A DNA stretch of 64,000 nucleotides from DATFDN01 sp035685165 (GCA_035685165.1 DASRBI010000021.1:62001-126000), one strand, 5' to 3'; counted from the stretch's first letter, positions 15,244-24,136 are shown. Notes: generated by a model not told the origin, from the letters alone. Made by a program: numbers and translations.

Positions 15244-16563
15244 ATGTTTCTCGCGCTTGAAATCATTGTCCTGCTTATCCTGATCGGCATCAACGGCTTG
15301 TTCGCGCTGAGCGAGCTGGCGCTGGTCTCGGCCCGGCCGGCGCGGCTCGCGGTCATCGAACGCCGCGGCGTCGCCGGTGCCGCGGCGGCGCGGCGGCTGA
15401 TCGACGATCCACAGCGGTTCCTGCCGACCGTCCAGATAGGCGTGACGCTCGTGAGCGTGCTGACCGGCGTGTTCGGCGGCGCCAGCATCGCCGAGCACCT
15501 CGCCGCCGGGCTCGCTCGCCTTCCCGCGCTCGCGCCGGCCGCCGGCACGCTCTCGGTCGTGATCGTCGTTGTGGTTACCACCTACCTGACGCTCGTCCTC
15601 GGCGAGCTGGTGCCGAAGCAGCTCGCGCTTCGCCGCCCCGAGCAGGTGGCGGCCCGCGTCGCCCGCCCGATCGCGCTGATGGCGCGGATTAACGCGCCCG
15701 TCGTGTGGCTGCTCGGGCAGTCGAGCGCGGCGGTGCTCTGGCTGTTCGGCCTGTCGCGCACTCTGCGCGAGACGGTGACGGAAGAGGAGCTACGCGCCCT
15801 GCTCGCCGAGGGCACGCAGGCGGGCGTGCTGGAAAGCGGCGAGCGCGACATGATCGAGCGCGTGCTGCGGCTGGCTGACAAGCCGGTGCGCGCGATCATG
15901 ACGCCGCGCACCGAGCTCGTCTGGATCGACCGCACCGATCCGCCGCTGGAAATCGCCGCCACCCTGCGCGGCTCGCCGCACTCGCGATTCGTCGTTTGCG
16001 ACGGATCGGTGGACAACGTAGTGGGCGTAGTGCAGACCAAGGACGTTCTGGATCGGCTCCTGGGCGGCGGAGAGGTTTCGATCTCGGCGGCGCTGCGCCA
16101 GCCGATCATCCTGCCCGATACCGTCACCGCGCTTGATGCGCTCGACCGGCTGCGCGCCGACCCGATCGGCATGGCGCTGGTGATGGACGAGTACGGCAGC
16201 TTCGAGGGCGTAGTCACGGCCGGCGACCTATTGCAGGCGATCGTCGGCGATCCACGCGCCCCGGTGCCCGCGAACGGCCAAGCCGCCAGTGCCGCGCCAG
16301 CACCGATCGAACTCGACGGCCTCATGCCCGTGGATGAGCTGAAGGTCCAGCTCTCGCTTCCGGATCTGCCCGCCGAGGGCAGCTATCACACGCTGGCTGG
16401 TCTCTTGCTCGCGCTGCTTCGGCGGGTGCCGCGCCAGGGCGACCGAGTCGTGTTCGGGGGGTGGCAGTTCGAGGTGACGGAGATGGACGGGCGCCGCGTC
16501 GCGCGCGTCCGTGCGACCCCCGACATTCCCACCGAAACCGCAGCCGACGCCACCGGCGCGTAA
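15244..16563 (+). CDS. Hemolysin-family/CorC-HlyC transporter (DUF21-CBS-CorC_C)
   Basis: A 439-residue inner-membrane protein with the standard three-part layout. The N-terminal DUF21/CNNM domain has about four membrane helices (residues 1-180) and contains GINGLFALSELALVSARPAR and LGELVPKQLALRRPE. A CBS pair follows from about residue 205 (VRAIMTPRTELVWID; VVGVVQTKDVLDRLL; MALVMDEYGSFEGVVT). The C-terminal CorC_HlyC domain begins near residue 350 (LDGLMPVDELKVQL). Relatives handle Mg/Co efflux or divalent-cation balance; the old hemolysin name is historical. It stands alone, about 110 bp after the divergent coiled-coil gene. Confidence 0.9.
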   Translation: MFLALEIIVLLILIGINGLFALSELALVSARPARLAVIERRGVAGAAAARRLIDDPQRFLPTVQIGVTLVSVLTGVFGGASIAEHLAAGLARLPALAPAAGTLSVVIVVVVTTYLTLVLGELVPKQLALRRPEQVAARVARPIALMARINAPVVWLLGQSSAAVLWLFGLSRTLRETVTEEELRALLAEGTQAGVLESGERDMIERVLRLADKPVRAIMTPRTELVWIDRTDPPLEIAATLRGSPHSRFVVCDGSVDNVVGVVQTKDVLDRLLGGGEVSISAALRQPIILPDTVTALDALDRLRADPIGMALVMDEYGSFEGVVTAGDLLQAIVGDPRAPVPANGQAASAAPAPIELDGLMPVDELKVQLSLPDLPAEGSYHTLAGLLLALLRRVPRQGDRVVFGGWQFEVTEMDGRRVARVRATPDIPTETAADATGA

Positions 16564-16695
16564 CGAGAGCTGCCTGCCTCGTTCATTTTTGAGATAGCTC
16601 GCACTTTCGTGGACTGCGGGCCCATCTTCATTGATGTTCCTATGCGTGCCCAATCTACATCTTTCGCCGGCAAGATCAGGGGCTTTCATTTCGGA

Positions 16696-18198
16696 ATGAA
16701 GGTTCTATTTGCAACGAGTGAGTTTGCCGACTACGCCAAGGCCGGCGGATTGGGCGAGGTCGCCGCCGGCCTACCGCGCGCGCTGCGTCGCCTCGGCGCC
16801 GATGTCCCGGTGCTGCTGCCCGGCTATCCGGCAGTGCTCGCGAAGTCGCCCTCGCTTCGCATCCTGGCCCGGCTGCCAGGCCGGGGCGGGATGCCGGAGT
16901 GCCGCGTGGCGGCAACCGCGACGGCGGACGGGCTTGTCGTCTACGTCCTCCTCGCGCCGTCGCTCTATCATCGGGCGGGCAGCGCTTATGCGCGCCCGAA
17001 CGGCACCGATTGGCCCGACAACGACCTGCGGATGGGGCGGCTTTCGCTAGCCGCCGCCGAGCTCTCTCAGGGCAAGGGCGAGCTCGGCTGGACGCCCGAC
17101 CTCCTGCACGTCAATGACTGGCCGGGCGGCCTCGCGCCAGCCTATCTGCGGTGGGAAGGCGCGCGCGTGCCGGTGCTGATGTCGGTGCACAACCTCGCGC
17201 ACCAGGGCCTGTTCGGCGCCGAACACCGTTATGGGCTCGCAATCCCGGAACACGCCTTTTCCATCAACGGCGTTGAATTCCATTGCCAGGTCTCGTTCCT
17301 GAAGGCCGGGCTCTTCTACGCGGACCATGTCTGCGCGGTCAGTCCGACCTACGCGCGCGAGATCACTACAGAGGCGTTCGGCGGCGGGCTGCATGGGCTG
17401 ACGCAGGGGCTGGCCGAGCGCGGGCAGCTCAGCGGCATCGTCAACGGGATCGATGACGTCTGGAATCCCGCGACCGACCCTTATCTGCCGTACAAGTTCG
17501 TGGCATCAGATTTCCGCGGCAAGCGGCTGAACCGGGACCTGGTCCGCACCAATTTCTGTCTTCCGCCGTCGGACGGCCCGCTATTTGGCGTCGTGTCGCG
17601 GCTCGTGCGTCAGAAGGGTCTCGACCTGGTGGCCGAAGTGGCGGGCGCGATCGTGCGGGAGGGCGGTCAGATCGCCATGCTCGGCCTCGGCGAGCCGGAA
17701 ACCGAGCTCCTGCTGAACCGGCTCGCGCGGCGCCATCGCGACCATATCGGCGTGCTCGTGGGGTTCAGCGAGCCGATGGCGCACCGGCTGGTCGGCGGCA
17801 GCGACTTCCTGCTCATGCCCTCGCGCTTCGAGCCCTGCGGGCTGACGCAGATGCAGGCCCAGCGCATGGGCACCCTTCCCGTTGCCCACGCAACCGGCGG
17901 CCTCGCCGACACGGTGCGCGACGGCGAGACCGGGTTCCTGTTTGACCCGCTCTCGCCGGAGAACCTGCTCGCCGCCTGCCGCCGCGCCTTCGCGGTGTTC
18001 CGCGACTCGGAGGCGCTGCGCCAGATGCGGACGGCGGCGATGGCGCAACGCTTCGATTGGGGCCAGGCGGCGGGGGCCTATCTGCGGCTCTACGCGCGGC
18101 TCACGGGCAAGCCCCTTCCCGAGCCGATCCCCGATCCGCTGCGCAAGGCGGAACCCGCGCCGCCGCCCGCCAAAGCGCCCGCGTTGCAGGCGGCCTGA
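16696..18198 (+). CDS. glgA: Glycogen synthase (ADP-glucose type)
   Basis: A 500-residue GT5 enzyme that extends alpha-1,4-glucan from ADP-glucose. The ATG at 16696 gives MKVLFATSEFADYAKAGGLG, containing the K-x-G-G-L ADP-glucose motif at residues 15-19. The GT-B C-terminal half shows FGVVSRLVRQKGLDLV and the catalytic PSRFEPCGLTQMQAQRMGTL with TGGLADTV. The tail is Pro/Ala-rich and unlikely to be folded. Other glycogen genes (glgB, glgC, glgX) are not adjacent, which is unusual. An alternative upstream start would add 29 residues without family similarity. It converges with ugd 6 bp downstream. Confidence 0.94.
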   Translation: MKVLFATSEFADYAKAGGLGEVAAGLPRALRRLGADVPVLLPGYPAVLAKSPSLRILARLPGRGGMPECRVAATATADGLVVYVLLAPSLYHRAGSAYARPNGTDWPDNDLRMGRLSLAAAELSQGKGELGWTPDLLHVNDWPGGLAPAYLRWEGARVPVLMSVHNLAHQGLFGAEHRYGLAIPEHAFSINGVEFHCQVSFLKAGLFYADHVCAVSPTYAREITTEAFGGGLHGLTQGLAERGQLSGIVNGIDDVWNPATDPYLPYKFVASDFRGKRLNRDLVRTNFCLPPSDGPLFGVVSRLVRQKGLDLVAEVAGAIVREGGQIAMLGLGEPETELLLNRLARRHRDHIGVLVGFSEPMAHRLVGGSDFLLMPSRFEPCGLTQMQAQRMGTLPVAHATGGLADTVRDGETGFLFDPLSPENLLAACRRAFAVFRDSEALRQMRTAAMAQRFDWGQAAGAYLRLYARLTGKPLPEPIPDPLRKAEPAPPPAKAPALQAA

Positions 18199-18204
18199 GC
18201 ACCT

Positions 18205-19521
18205 TCACGCCCGGGCCGGGCGGCCGATGCAGTGATACGCGAACCCGGCGGCGCGCATCGCCTGCGGGTCGTAAATGTTCCGCAGATCGACGATCACCCG
18301 CCCGGACATGGCGGCCGCCAGCCGGTCGGGCGCAAGGGCCCGGAACTCGTTCCACTCGGTCAGCACCACCAGCGCATCGGCGCCATGCGCCGCGTCCAGC
18401 GCGTCGGTGCAATAGGCGAGGCCGGCCGGCAGCACGCTCCGTGCCTGATCCATCCCTTCCGGATCGTACACCCGCAGCGCGGCGCCATCCTCGGCCAGCC
18501 GCCAGAGGATCGGAATCGACGGCGCCTCGCGCATGTCGTCGGTCTCGGGCTTGAACGTCAGCCCGAGCACCGCGACGGTCTTGCCACGCACCGCGCCCCC
18601 GCAGGCGGCGATCACCCGCATCGCCATCGCCGACTTGCGGGCATCATTGACCGCGACGGTTGCCTCCACCAGCCGCGAGGGCGCACCGCACTCCTGCGCG
18701 ATCCGCATCAGCGCCAGCGTGTCCTTGGGGAAGCACGACCCGCCGAAACCGGGGCCGGGATGAAGGAACTTGCGGCCGATCCGCCCGTCGAGGCCGATGC
18801 CGCGCGCCACGTCATGTACATCCGCGCCGACCCGTTCACAGAGATCGGCCATCTCGTTGATGAACGTCACCTTCATCGCGAGGAAGGCGTTGGCCGCGTA
18901 TTTCGTGAGCTCGGCCGTTTCGGTGCTCGTAAAGACGATCGGCGCCTCGATTAGATAGAGCGGCCGGTAAAGTCGGCGCATCACCTCGCGCGCCCGCTCG
19001 CTCTCGGTGCCGATGATCACCCGGTCGGGACGCATGAAGTCGGCGATCGCCGAGCCTTCACGCAGAAACTCGGGGTTGGAAGCGACATCGAATTCGAGGT
19101 CGGGCCGGACATTGCGGATCACCTCGGCGATCTTGCGGCCGGTGCCGACAGGGACGGTTGATTTAGTCACCACCACCGTATAGCCCTCGAGCGCGCGTCC
19201 CACCTGTTCGGCGGCGGCATAGACATAGCTGAGGTCGGCATGGCCGTCGCCGCGCCGCGCCGGCGTGCCAACGGCGATGAACACCGCCTCGGCTCCCCGC
19301 AAGGCCCGCGGCAGATCGGCGGTAAAGGTCAGGCGCCCAGCGCGTGCGTTTTCCGCCACCAGCCGGTCGAGCCCCGGTTCGTAGATTGGGATCGTGCCCG
19401 CTTGCAGGGCCTGCAAGCGAGCCGCATCCGTTTCGACGATCGTCACCTCGGAGCCGAACTCGGCGAAACACGCGCCGGAGACGAGCCCGACATAGCCGCC
19501 GCCGATCATGGCAATCCGCAA
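18205..19521 (-). CDS. ugd: UDP-glucose 6-dehydrogenase
   Basis: A 438-residue enzyme that oxidises UDP-glucose to UDP-glucuronate with two NAD, feeding capsule, exopolysaccharide or lipid A sugar pathways. It has the NAD motif IGGGYVGLVSGACFAEFG, the hinge IAVGTPARRGDGHADLSYV, KSTVPVGTG, and the catalytic-Cys segment GFGGSCFPKDTLALM. I chose the TTG at 19521 because it gives the family start (M)RIAMIGGGYVG and has cggag about 7 bp before it. An ATG at 19581 would add 20 residues and overlap the fliJ stop as ATGA, so coupling to the flagellar pair remains possible. Confidence 0.94.
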   Translation of the reverse strand: MRIAMIGGGYVGLVSGACFAEFGSEVTIVETDAARLQALQAGTIPIYEPGLDRLVAENARAGRLTFTADLPRALRGAEAVFIAVGTPARRGDGHADLSYVYAAAEQVGRALEGYTVVVTKSTVPVGTGRKIAEVIRNVRPDLEFDVASNPEFLREGSAIADFMRPDRVIIGTESERAREVMRRLYRPLYLIEAPIVFTSTETAELTKYAANAFLAMKVTFINEMADLCERVGADVHDVARGIGLDGRIGRKFLHPGPGFGGSCFPKDTLALMRIAQECGAPSRLVEATVAVNDARKSAMAMRVIAACGGAVRGKTVAVLGLTFKPETDDMREAPSIPILWRLAEDGAALRVYDPEGMDQARSVLPAGLAYCTDALDAAHGADALVVLTEWNEFRALAPDRLAAAMSGRVIVDLRNIYDPQAMRAAGFAYHCIGRPARA

Positions 19522-19577
19522 CTCTGCACTCCGTTCGGGTCCCGAGCCGCGCTTTCTGCACGCTGCGGCGGTTCGCT

Positions 19578-20000
19578 TCAATCGCGCATCGGCCGCCGCC
19601 GCGCCGCCTCGTCGATCAATCCCTGATCGCGGCGCTCAGCCCTGTACCGCAGGGCCTCGGCGCGGCGCGCTTGCTCACGCTCGGCCGCTTCCAGCGCGGC
19701 GCGCGCCGCCGCGAGCTGGGCGCGCAGCCGCCCCGCCTCCGCCTCGGCACGGTCGCGCAGCCACTCGGTCTCTCTCAGCTCCACTCTGGCGCGACGGTAC
19801 CAGCGACCGAACGCCTCAACCGCCACATCGTCAGCCGCTTCCTCCGCGGCGGCCTGCTCGCGCGCCATAGCCTGCCGCAGCTCGGCGACGCGGGATTCGG
19901 TGCGCCCGAGCGCGTCCAGCGCGCGGGCCAGCTCGCGCTGCGCCTCGTCGCGGGCAACGCGCCGCACGCGGATCAAAGCGCGCAGAGGATCACGGCGCAT
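19578..20000 (-). CDS. fliJ: FliJ-like flagellar export chaperone
   Basis: A 140-residue, almost wholly helical protein rich in Arg, Glu and Ala with heptad spacing throughout, matching the antiparallel coiled coil of FliJ. It follows fliI directly (11-bp overlap), the standard place for fliJ. FliJ binds the FliI ATPase ring and FlhA and escorts export substrates. Sequence conservation in this family is weak, so the assignment rests mainly on size, coiled-coil nature and position. The C-terminal RRDQGLIDEAARRR resembles the conserved FliJ tail. Confidence 0.7.
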   Translation of the reverse strand: MRRDPLRALIRVRRVARDEAQRELARALDALGRTESRVAELRQAMAREQAAAEEAADDVAVEAFGRWYRRARVELRETEWLRDRAEAEAGRLRAQLAAARAALEAAEREQARRAEALRYRAERRDQGLIDEAARRRPMRD

Positions 20001-21375
20001 GGGCAGTCATTGCCGCCGCGAGACGCGCAAACGCCTCCTGCGGGCTCGTCACTTCCCGCGATCCCTGGCGCAGCACCGCCTCGATCCGCGGCGCGAGGGC
20101 GATCGCCTCGTCCACGGCCGGATCGGCCCCTGGCTTATAGGCGCCGAGGCGAACGAGATCGGCCATGTCGGCGTGCAGCGCGAGGATCGTGCGGGCGCGG
20201 GAAACCAGCGCCGCCTCGTCCGCGCCGAGCGCCGAGGGCGCCGTGCGGGAGAGCGAGCGCAACACGTCGATCGCGGGATAGCGTCCGGCTTCGGCGATGC
20301 GCCGCTCTAGAATCACATGGCCGTCCAGGATGCCGCGCGCGGCATCGGCGACCGGCTCGTTATGGTCGTCGCCCTCGACCAACACCGAAAACAGCCCGGT
20401 GATCTGGCCGGCATGACCCGTTGCGTTCGGAAGCCCCGGGCCGGCGCGCTCCAGCAAGCGGGGCAGTTCGGCGAACACGCTCGGCGGATAGCCGCGGGTG
20501 GCAGGCGGCTCGCCCGCCGCCAGGCCGATCTCGCGCAGCGCCAGGCAGAAGCGGGTCACGCTGTCCATCAGCAGCAACACCGACCGGCCATGATCGCGGA
20601 AATGCTCGGCGATGGTCATCGCCGCATAGGCGGCCTCGCGGCGCATTAGCGGGGGAGAGTCGGAGGTGGCCACCACGACGACCGAGCGGGCCAGACCGTC
20701 GGCGCCGAGCTCGTCCTCGATGAATTCCCGCACCTCGCGCCCCCGCTCACCGACCAGGCCGATCACCGCGACGTCGCAGCCGGCACCGCGCGCGAGCATG
20801 GCGAGCAAGGTCGATTTGCCGACGCCCGAGCCGGCAAACAGGCCGAGACGCTGACCTTCGCGGCAAGGGACGAAGGCGTCGATCGCGCGCACGCCGAGCC
20901 CGATCCGCGGGCCGAGGCGCGCCCGCACCGGCGCCGGCGGCGGGGCGGCGCGCACCGGGCGGGGCGCCGGTCCCGCGGGCACCGCGCCCCGCCCGTCGAG
21001 CGCGTTCCCGAGCGGATCGAGCACGCGCCCGAGCCAGCCCTCGCATGGCGCGACCCACTGCGTTCGCCCGGCACGCCCGGAGGCTGGCCCGATGGTGCCG
21101 GTGGCGCGGCATCCCGGCCCCAGCCCGTCGAGCACCCCGAAAGACATCGCGCGCGCGGCGCCAGCGCGGAATCCGACGATCTCGGCCGGAACCGGCGCGC
21201 CGAACCTCGGATGCAATAGCAGCCGCTCGCCGGCCGCGACCTGACCCGACAGGCCCTCGATCTCGACCGACAGGCCGGAAAGCGCGCTGACCTGGCCCGA
21301 GATGGTGGCCGGACTGAGCCGGCGCAGGCCGGCAACGGCCAGGGCGGCTTTGTTTTTGAGATCGATGCGTCTCAT
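19990..21375 (-). CDS. fliI: Flagellum-specific ATPase FliI
   Basis: A 461-residue ATPase that energises flagellar type III export at the cytoplasmic face. It has the F1-beta-like core: Walker A AGSGVGKSTLL (near residue 181), VGERGREVREFIEDELG, Walker B VLLLMDSVTRF, and GYPPSVFAELPRLLERAG. These match FliI/YscN rather than F1. The ATG at 21375 gives MRRIDLKNKAALAVAG. fliJ overlaps its end. No other flagellar genes lie in the window, so the pair is detached from the main cluster. It is divergent from the ctrA-like gene across 165 bp, where I found no TTAA-N7-TTAA CtrA site. Confidence 0.93.
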   Translation of the reverse strand: MRRIDLKNKAALAVAGLRRLSPATISGQVSALSGLSVEIEGLSGQVAAGERLLLHPRFGAPVPAEIVGFRAGAARAMSFGVLDGLGPGCRATGTIGPASGRAGRTQWVAPCEGWLGRVLDPLGNALDGRGAVPAGPAPRPVRAAPPPAPVRARLGPRIGLGVRAIDAFVPCREGQRLGLFAGSGVGKSTLLAMLARGAGCDVAVIGLVGERGREVREFIEDELGADGLARSVVVVATSDSPPLMRREAAYAAMTIAEHFRDHGRSVLLLMDSVTRFCLALREIGLAAGEPPATRGYPPSVFAELPRLLERAGPGLPNATGHAGQITGLFSVLVEGDDHNEPVADAARGILDGHVILERRIAEAGRYPAIDVLRSLSRTAPSALGADEAALVSRARTILALHADMADLVRLGAYKPGADPAVDEAIALAPRIEAVLRQGSREVTSPQEAFARLAAAMTAHAP

Positions 21376-21540
21376 TGAGGCGCTCAAACTGCCATTTTGA
21401 TGCGAATGTATGTTTTGTTCGTTGTTTGATCCTGTGAGTACGGATCGGTTTTGATACTGCCCTCGGCTGGTGAAAAAAGAGTGGCGCAACACACGCCATG
21501 GTGGTATTCATACTACCTACGGATGTGAGGGCAGGGAGCC

Positions 21541-22296
21541 ATGCGCGTTTTGCTCGTAGAGGATGACCTTTCGGCCAGCCGCAATCTTTCCCTCGTACTG
21601 GGCGCGGCCGGCATCGTCACGGACCACGCCGATACGGGCGAGGAGGCGCTGGCGCTAACCCGCCATTACGACTACGATCTCGTGATCCTCGATCTCATGC
21701 TCCCCGACATGGAAGGTTACGACGTGGTGCGGCGGATGCGGAGCGCGCGCAACCAAACGCCGGTCCTGGCTCTGACGGCGCTCGCGCGCCCCGCGGCGCG
21801 GGTGAAGGCGCTCGCGGCGGGCGCGGACGACGTCATCACCAAGCCGTTCGACCGCGCCGAACTGGTCGCGCGGATGCAGGCGGTGGTGCGGCGGAGCAAG
21901 GGCTTCGCGCAGTCGGTGCTGCGGGTCGGACCGCTCGAGCTCAATCTCGACACCAGGGAGGTCGCGGTAGGCGGCCGCCCGGTGCGCCTTACGGGCAAGG
22001 AATACGCGATTCTCGAGCTGCTCGTGCTCCGCAAGGGGATGGTGCTGACCAAGGAAGCCTTCCTCAATCACCTCTACGGCGGCATGGACGAGCCGGAGAT
22101 GAAGATCATCGACGTGTTTGTCTGCAAGCTCCGCAAGAAGCTGGCGCAGGCGGGCGCGGGCAACCTGATCCTCACCGTCTGGGGACGCGGCTATGTCATC
22201 CGCCCGCCCGAGCAGCATTCCCACGGCGAAATGCCGCTGCCGGCGGACCACGCCTCCCTGCGGCTCGGGGCGGAGCCGTCCCGCGTCGCCGCCTGA
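21541..22296 (+). CDS. ctrA: CtrA-type cell cycle response regulator
   Basis: A 251-residue OmpR-family regulator. The receiver domain (1-120) has the acidic pocket VEDD, phospho-acceptor Asp51 in LVILDLMLPDMEG, and the conserved Lys in DDVITKPFDRAEL. The winged-helix domain contains VRLTGKEYAILELLVLRKG and LTKEAFLNHLYGGMDEPEMK then IIDVFVCKLRKKL and TVWGRGYVIR, which are nearly identical to CtrA. In alphaproteobacteria CtrA controls flagellar, division and methylation genes and, in some, blocks origin firing. The flagellar fliI-fliJ pair is divergent from it. The C-terminal 25 residues are a low-complexity extension. Confidence 0.93.
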   Translation: MRVLLVEDDLSASRNLSLVLGAAGIVTDHADTGEEALALTRHYDYDLVILDLMLPDMEGYDVVRRMRSARNQTPVLALTALARPAARVKALAAGADDVITKPFDRAELVARMQAVVRRSKGFAQSVLRVGPLELNLDTREVAVGGRPVRLTGKEYAILELLVLRKGMVLTKEAFLNHLYGGMDEPEMKIIDVFVCKLRKKLAQAGAGNLILTVWGRGYVIRPPEQHSHGEMPLPADHASLRLGAEPSRVAA

Positions 22297-22337
22297 AGCC
22301 TCTGGCCCGCGGCGCCGCGCTGTCCTAACGTCGGCCC

Positions 22338-22643
22338 ATGGAGACGGAACGCAAGCGCGCGCACCATGATCTGGGCGGTGCGCCGCGCTTCATGTGCGAG
22401 CCGGTGGACAAGGCGCCGCACGCGCTGACCGGCTTCGATCGCGACGTCGATGCGTTGCGCCAGCTACTGGGGCGAAAAGGCATCATGACCGTGGACGAGC
22501 TGCGCCGCGGCATCGAGGCGATCCCGGAGGCGCAATACCACGCGCTGAGCTACTATCGGCGCTGGGTCCGCTCCATCGCTGACAACCTGCTGCGCAAGGG
22601 CATCGTCACCGAGGCGGAGCTGCGCGCCGCCATGCGGCGATGA
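22338..22643 (+). CDS. Nitrile hydratase/thiocyanate hydrolase small subunit, beta N-terminal type (ScnB-like)
   Basis: A 101-residue protein matching the helical N-terminal half of nitrile hydratase beta: a short HDLGG motif near the start, then VDELRRGIEAIPEAQYHALS, and YYRRWVRSIADNLLRKGIVT, the conserved helix before the SH3-like barrel. The C-terminal half is encoded by the next gene, so the beta chain is split. In thiocyanate hydrolase this part is a separate subunit (ScnB). The ATG at 22338 lies 41 bp after ctrA. It overlaps the next gene by 4 bp (ATGA). The substrate could be a nitrile, thiocyanate or another small molecule. Confidence 0.75.
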   Translation: METERKRAHHDLGGAPRFMCEPVDKAPHALTGFDRDVDALRQLLGRKGIMTVDELRRGIEAIPEAQYHALSYYRRWVRSIADNLLRKGIVTEAELRAAMRR

Positions 22644-22924
22644 GCGGCCTCTGCCCCGGGCAGCGAGTGAGGGTGCGCGACGACTGGCCGGAGCTGCGCG
22701 GCCCGGCGCATATCCGCACGCCACACTATGTGCGCGGGCGGCAGGGCCGGATCGTGCGCTACCTCGGTTCCTTTCCCAACCCTGAGGATCTCGCCTTCGC
22801 CCGTCCCGCGCCGCAGCGCGCGCTGTATCACGTCGCCTTCGACGAACCGGCGCTTTGGCCCGAGGGACGGGGCGGCGACGAGGTGCTGGTCGAGCTCTAC
22901 GAACATTGGCTGGAGCCGCTATGA
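22640..22924 (+). CDS. Nitrile hydratase/thiocyanate hydrolase small subunit, beta C-terminal SH3-like type (ScnA-like)
   Basis: A 94-residue protein equal to the C-terminal SH3-like barrel of nitrile hydratase beta. Landmarks are PGQRVRVRDDWPE, HIRTPHYVRGRQGRIVRYLG with the Arg pair that contacts the metal site, FPNPEDLAFARPAPQ, ALYHVAFDEPALWPE, and a closing LVELYEHWLEPL. It is coupled at both ends by ATGA overlaps to the beta-N and alpha genes. The gene order beta-N, beta-C, alpha is the order of scnB-scnA-scnC in thiocyanate hydrolase. Confidence 0.78.
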   Translation: MSGLCPGQRVRVRDDWPELRGPAHIRTPHYVRGRQGRIVRYLGSFPNPEDLAFARPAPQRALYHVAFDEPALWPEGRGGDEVLVELYEHWLEPL

Positions 22925-23514
22925 GCGCGTTGCTGGAGGAAGACGGCGAGCGTCTGCTGGCCGGTCTGCGCGCCGTGCTGGCCGCCAAGGGGCTGATCAG
23001 CGAAGCCGAGATCGCCGCGCGCCGCGCGGCGACCGACACCGCCGCGCCGGCCCAGGGCGCCCGCATGATCGCCCGCGCCTGGACGGACCCGGAGTATCGC
23101 GCGCTGCTGCTGCGCGACGGCACGGCGGCGGCCGAAATCATGGGCATTCCGATGCTCGGCGCGCCACCGCTTGGCGTAGCCGAGAACACGCCCGAGGTTC
23201 ACAACTTGATCGTCTGCACGCTGTGCAGTTGCTATCCGCGCGCCGTGCTCGGCTATCCGCCGTTCTGGTACAAATCGGCAGCTTACCGCGCCCGCGCGGT
23301 GCGCGATCCGCGCGGGCTGCTCGCGGAATGGGGTACCGAAATCCCCGCGCAGGTGCGTATTCGCGTGGTCGATTCCACTGCCGACTATCGCTGGATGGTG
23401 CTGCCCATGCGCCCCGTCGGCACCGACGGGTGGTCCGCCGCCGAGCTTGCCGCGATCGTGCGCGACAGCGACATGATCGGCGTCACGGTGCCGGGCGCGG
23501 CGAGCCGCCCTTGA
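22921..23514 (+). CDS. Nitrile hydratase/thiocyanate hydrolase metal-binding alpha-type subunit (ScnC-like)
   Basis: A 197-residue alpha-type subunit carrying the active site. The metal claw is VCTLCSCY, with Cys99, Cys102 and Cys104; Thr after the first Cys is the cobalt-type signature, where iron enzymes have Ser. Also present are the N-terminal helix KGLISEAEIAARRAA, ENTPEVHNLIVCTLCSCYPR, and the conserved PPFWYKSAAYRARAVRDPR. The enzyme hydrates nitriles to amides or hydrolyses thiocyanate. The cobalt-insertion activator (P14K/NhlE type) is not recognisable nearby. A RidA-like gene follows with a TTGA overlap. Confidence 0.88.
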   Translation: MSALLEEDGERLLAGLRAVLAAKGLISEAEIAARRAATDTAAPAQGARMIARAWTDPEYRALLLRDGTAAAEIMGIPMLGAPPLGVAENTPEVHNLIVCTLCSCYPRAVLGYPPFWYKSAAYRARAVRDPRGLLAEWGTEIPAQVRIRVVDSTADYRWMVLPMRPVGTDGWSAAELAAIVRDSDMIGVTVPGAASRP

Positions 23515-23969
23515 GAGCGGAACAGCGCCTACGGGAGCTCGGCGTCACACTCCCGCCGCCGCCGCAGCCACTCGGTACCTACGTGCCGTACCGGCTGGCG
23601 GGAAATCTGCTGTTCCTCTCCGGCGTCGGCCCGCGGCGCGGCGATGAGACGATGATCACTGGCAAGGTAGGTGCCGAGGTGACGCTGGAGAGCGCCATCG
23701 AGGCCGCGCGCCTGTGCGGCCTCAACCTGCTTGCCAATACGCGCGCCGCGCTCGGCTCGCTCGACCGGGTGGAGACGGTGCTGAAAGTGCTTGGCATGGT
23801 GAACGCCACGCCCGAATTCGGCCAGCACCCCGAAGTCCTCAACGGCTGTACCGGACTGTTCGTGGAGGTGTTCGGCGATAGCGGACGGCCGGCCCGGTCG
23901 GCGGTCGGGATGCACAGCCTGCCCCGCAATATCGCGGTCGAGGTCGAGGCGATCCTGCTGGTCCGCTGA
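23511..23969 (+). CDS. RidA/YjgF-family protein
   Basis: A 152-residue member of the long RidA branch, which begins with RLRELGVTLPPPPQPLGTYVPYRLAGNLLFLSG and ends RSAVGMHSLPRNIAVEVEAI, including the conserved Arg that binds carboxylates. Canonical RidA deaminates reactive enamine/imine intermediates; members of this longer branch are less well defined. The start is a TTG overlapping the previous stop as TTGA, matching homologous N-termini, so it is translated with the hydratase operon. Its presence suggests that the hydratase pathway releases an amide or imine-like product, which is inference. Confidence 0.82.
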   Translation: MRAEQRLRELGVTLPPPPQPLGTYVPYRLAGNLLFLSGVGPRRGDETMITGKVGAEVTLESAIEAARLCGLNLLANTRAALGSLDRVETVLKVLGMVNATPEFGQHPEVLNGCTGLFVEVFGDSGRPARSAVGMHSLPRNIAVEVEAILLVR

Positions 23970-24136
23970 GCAGCGCCACCGCGCCGAGCCGCGCGGTAAA
24001 CCGGGCATTAACCTTTCCGCGCTAGGATCGGTTGGCCGCGCCGCAGGTGCGCCCGCGCACCCGGCCGCCCTGACCAGCGGCGAACCCGCCGGCACCGGCG
24101 GCACGCCATGGCGCGTTTCAAGACCGGAGATCAGAG

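Noticed and set aside
21376..21540. CtrA box or sigma-54 promoter between fliI and ctrA
   Set aside because: No TTAA-N7-TTAA is present. A tggcgtgtgttgcg stretch on the minus strand resembles sigma-54 sites but has the wrong GG-to-GC spacing.
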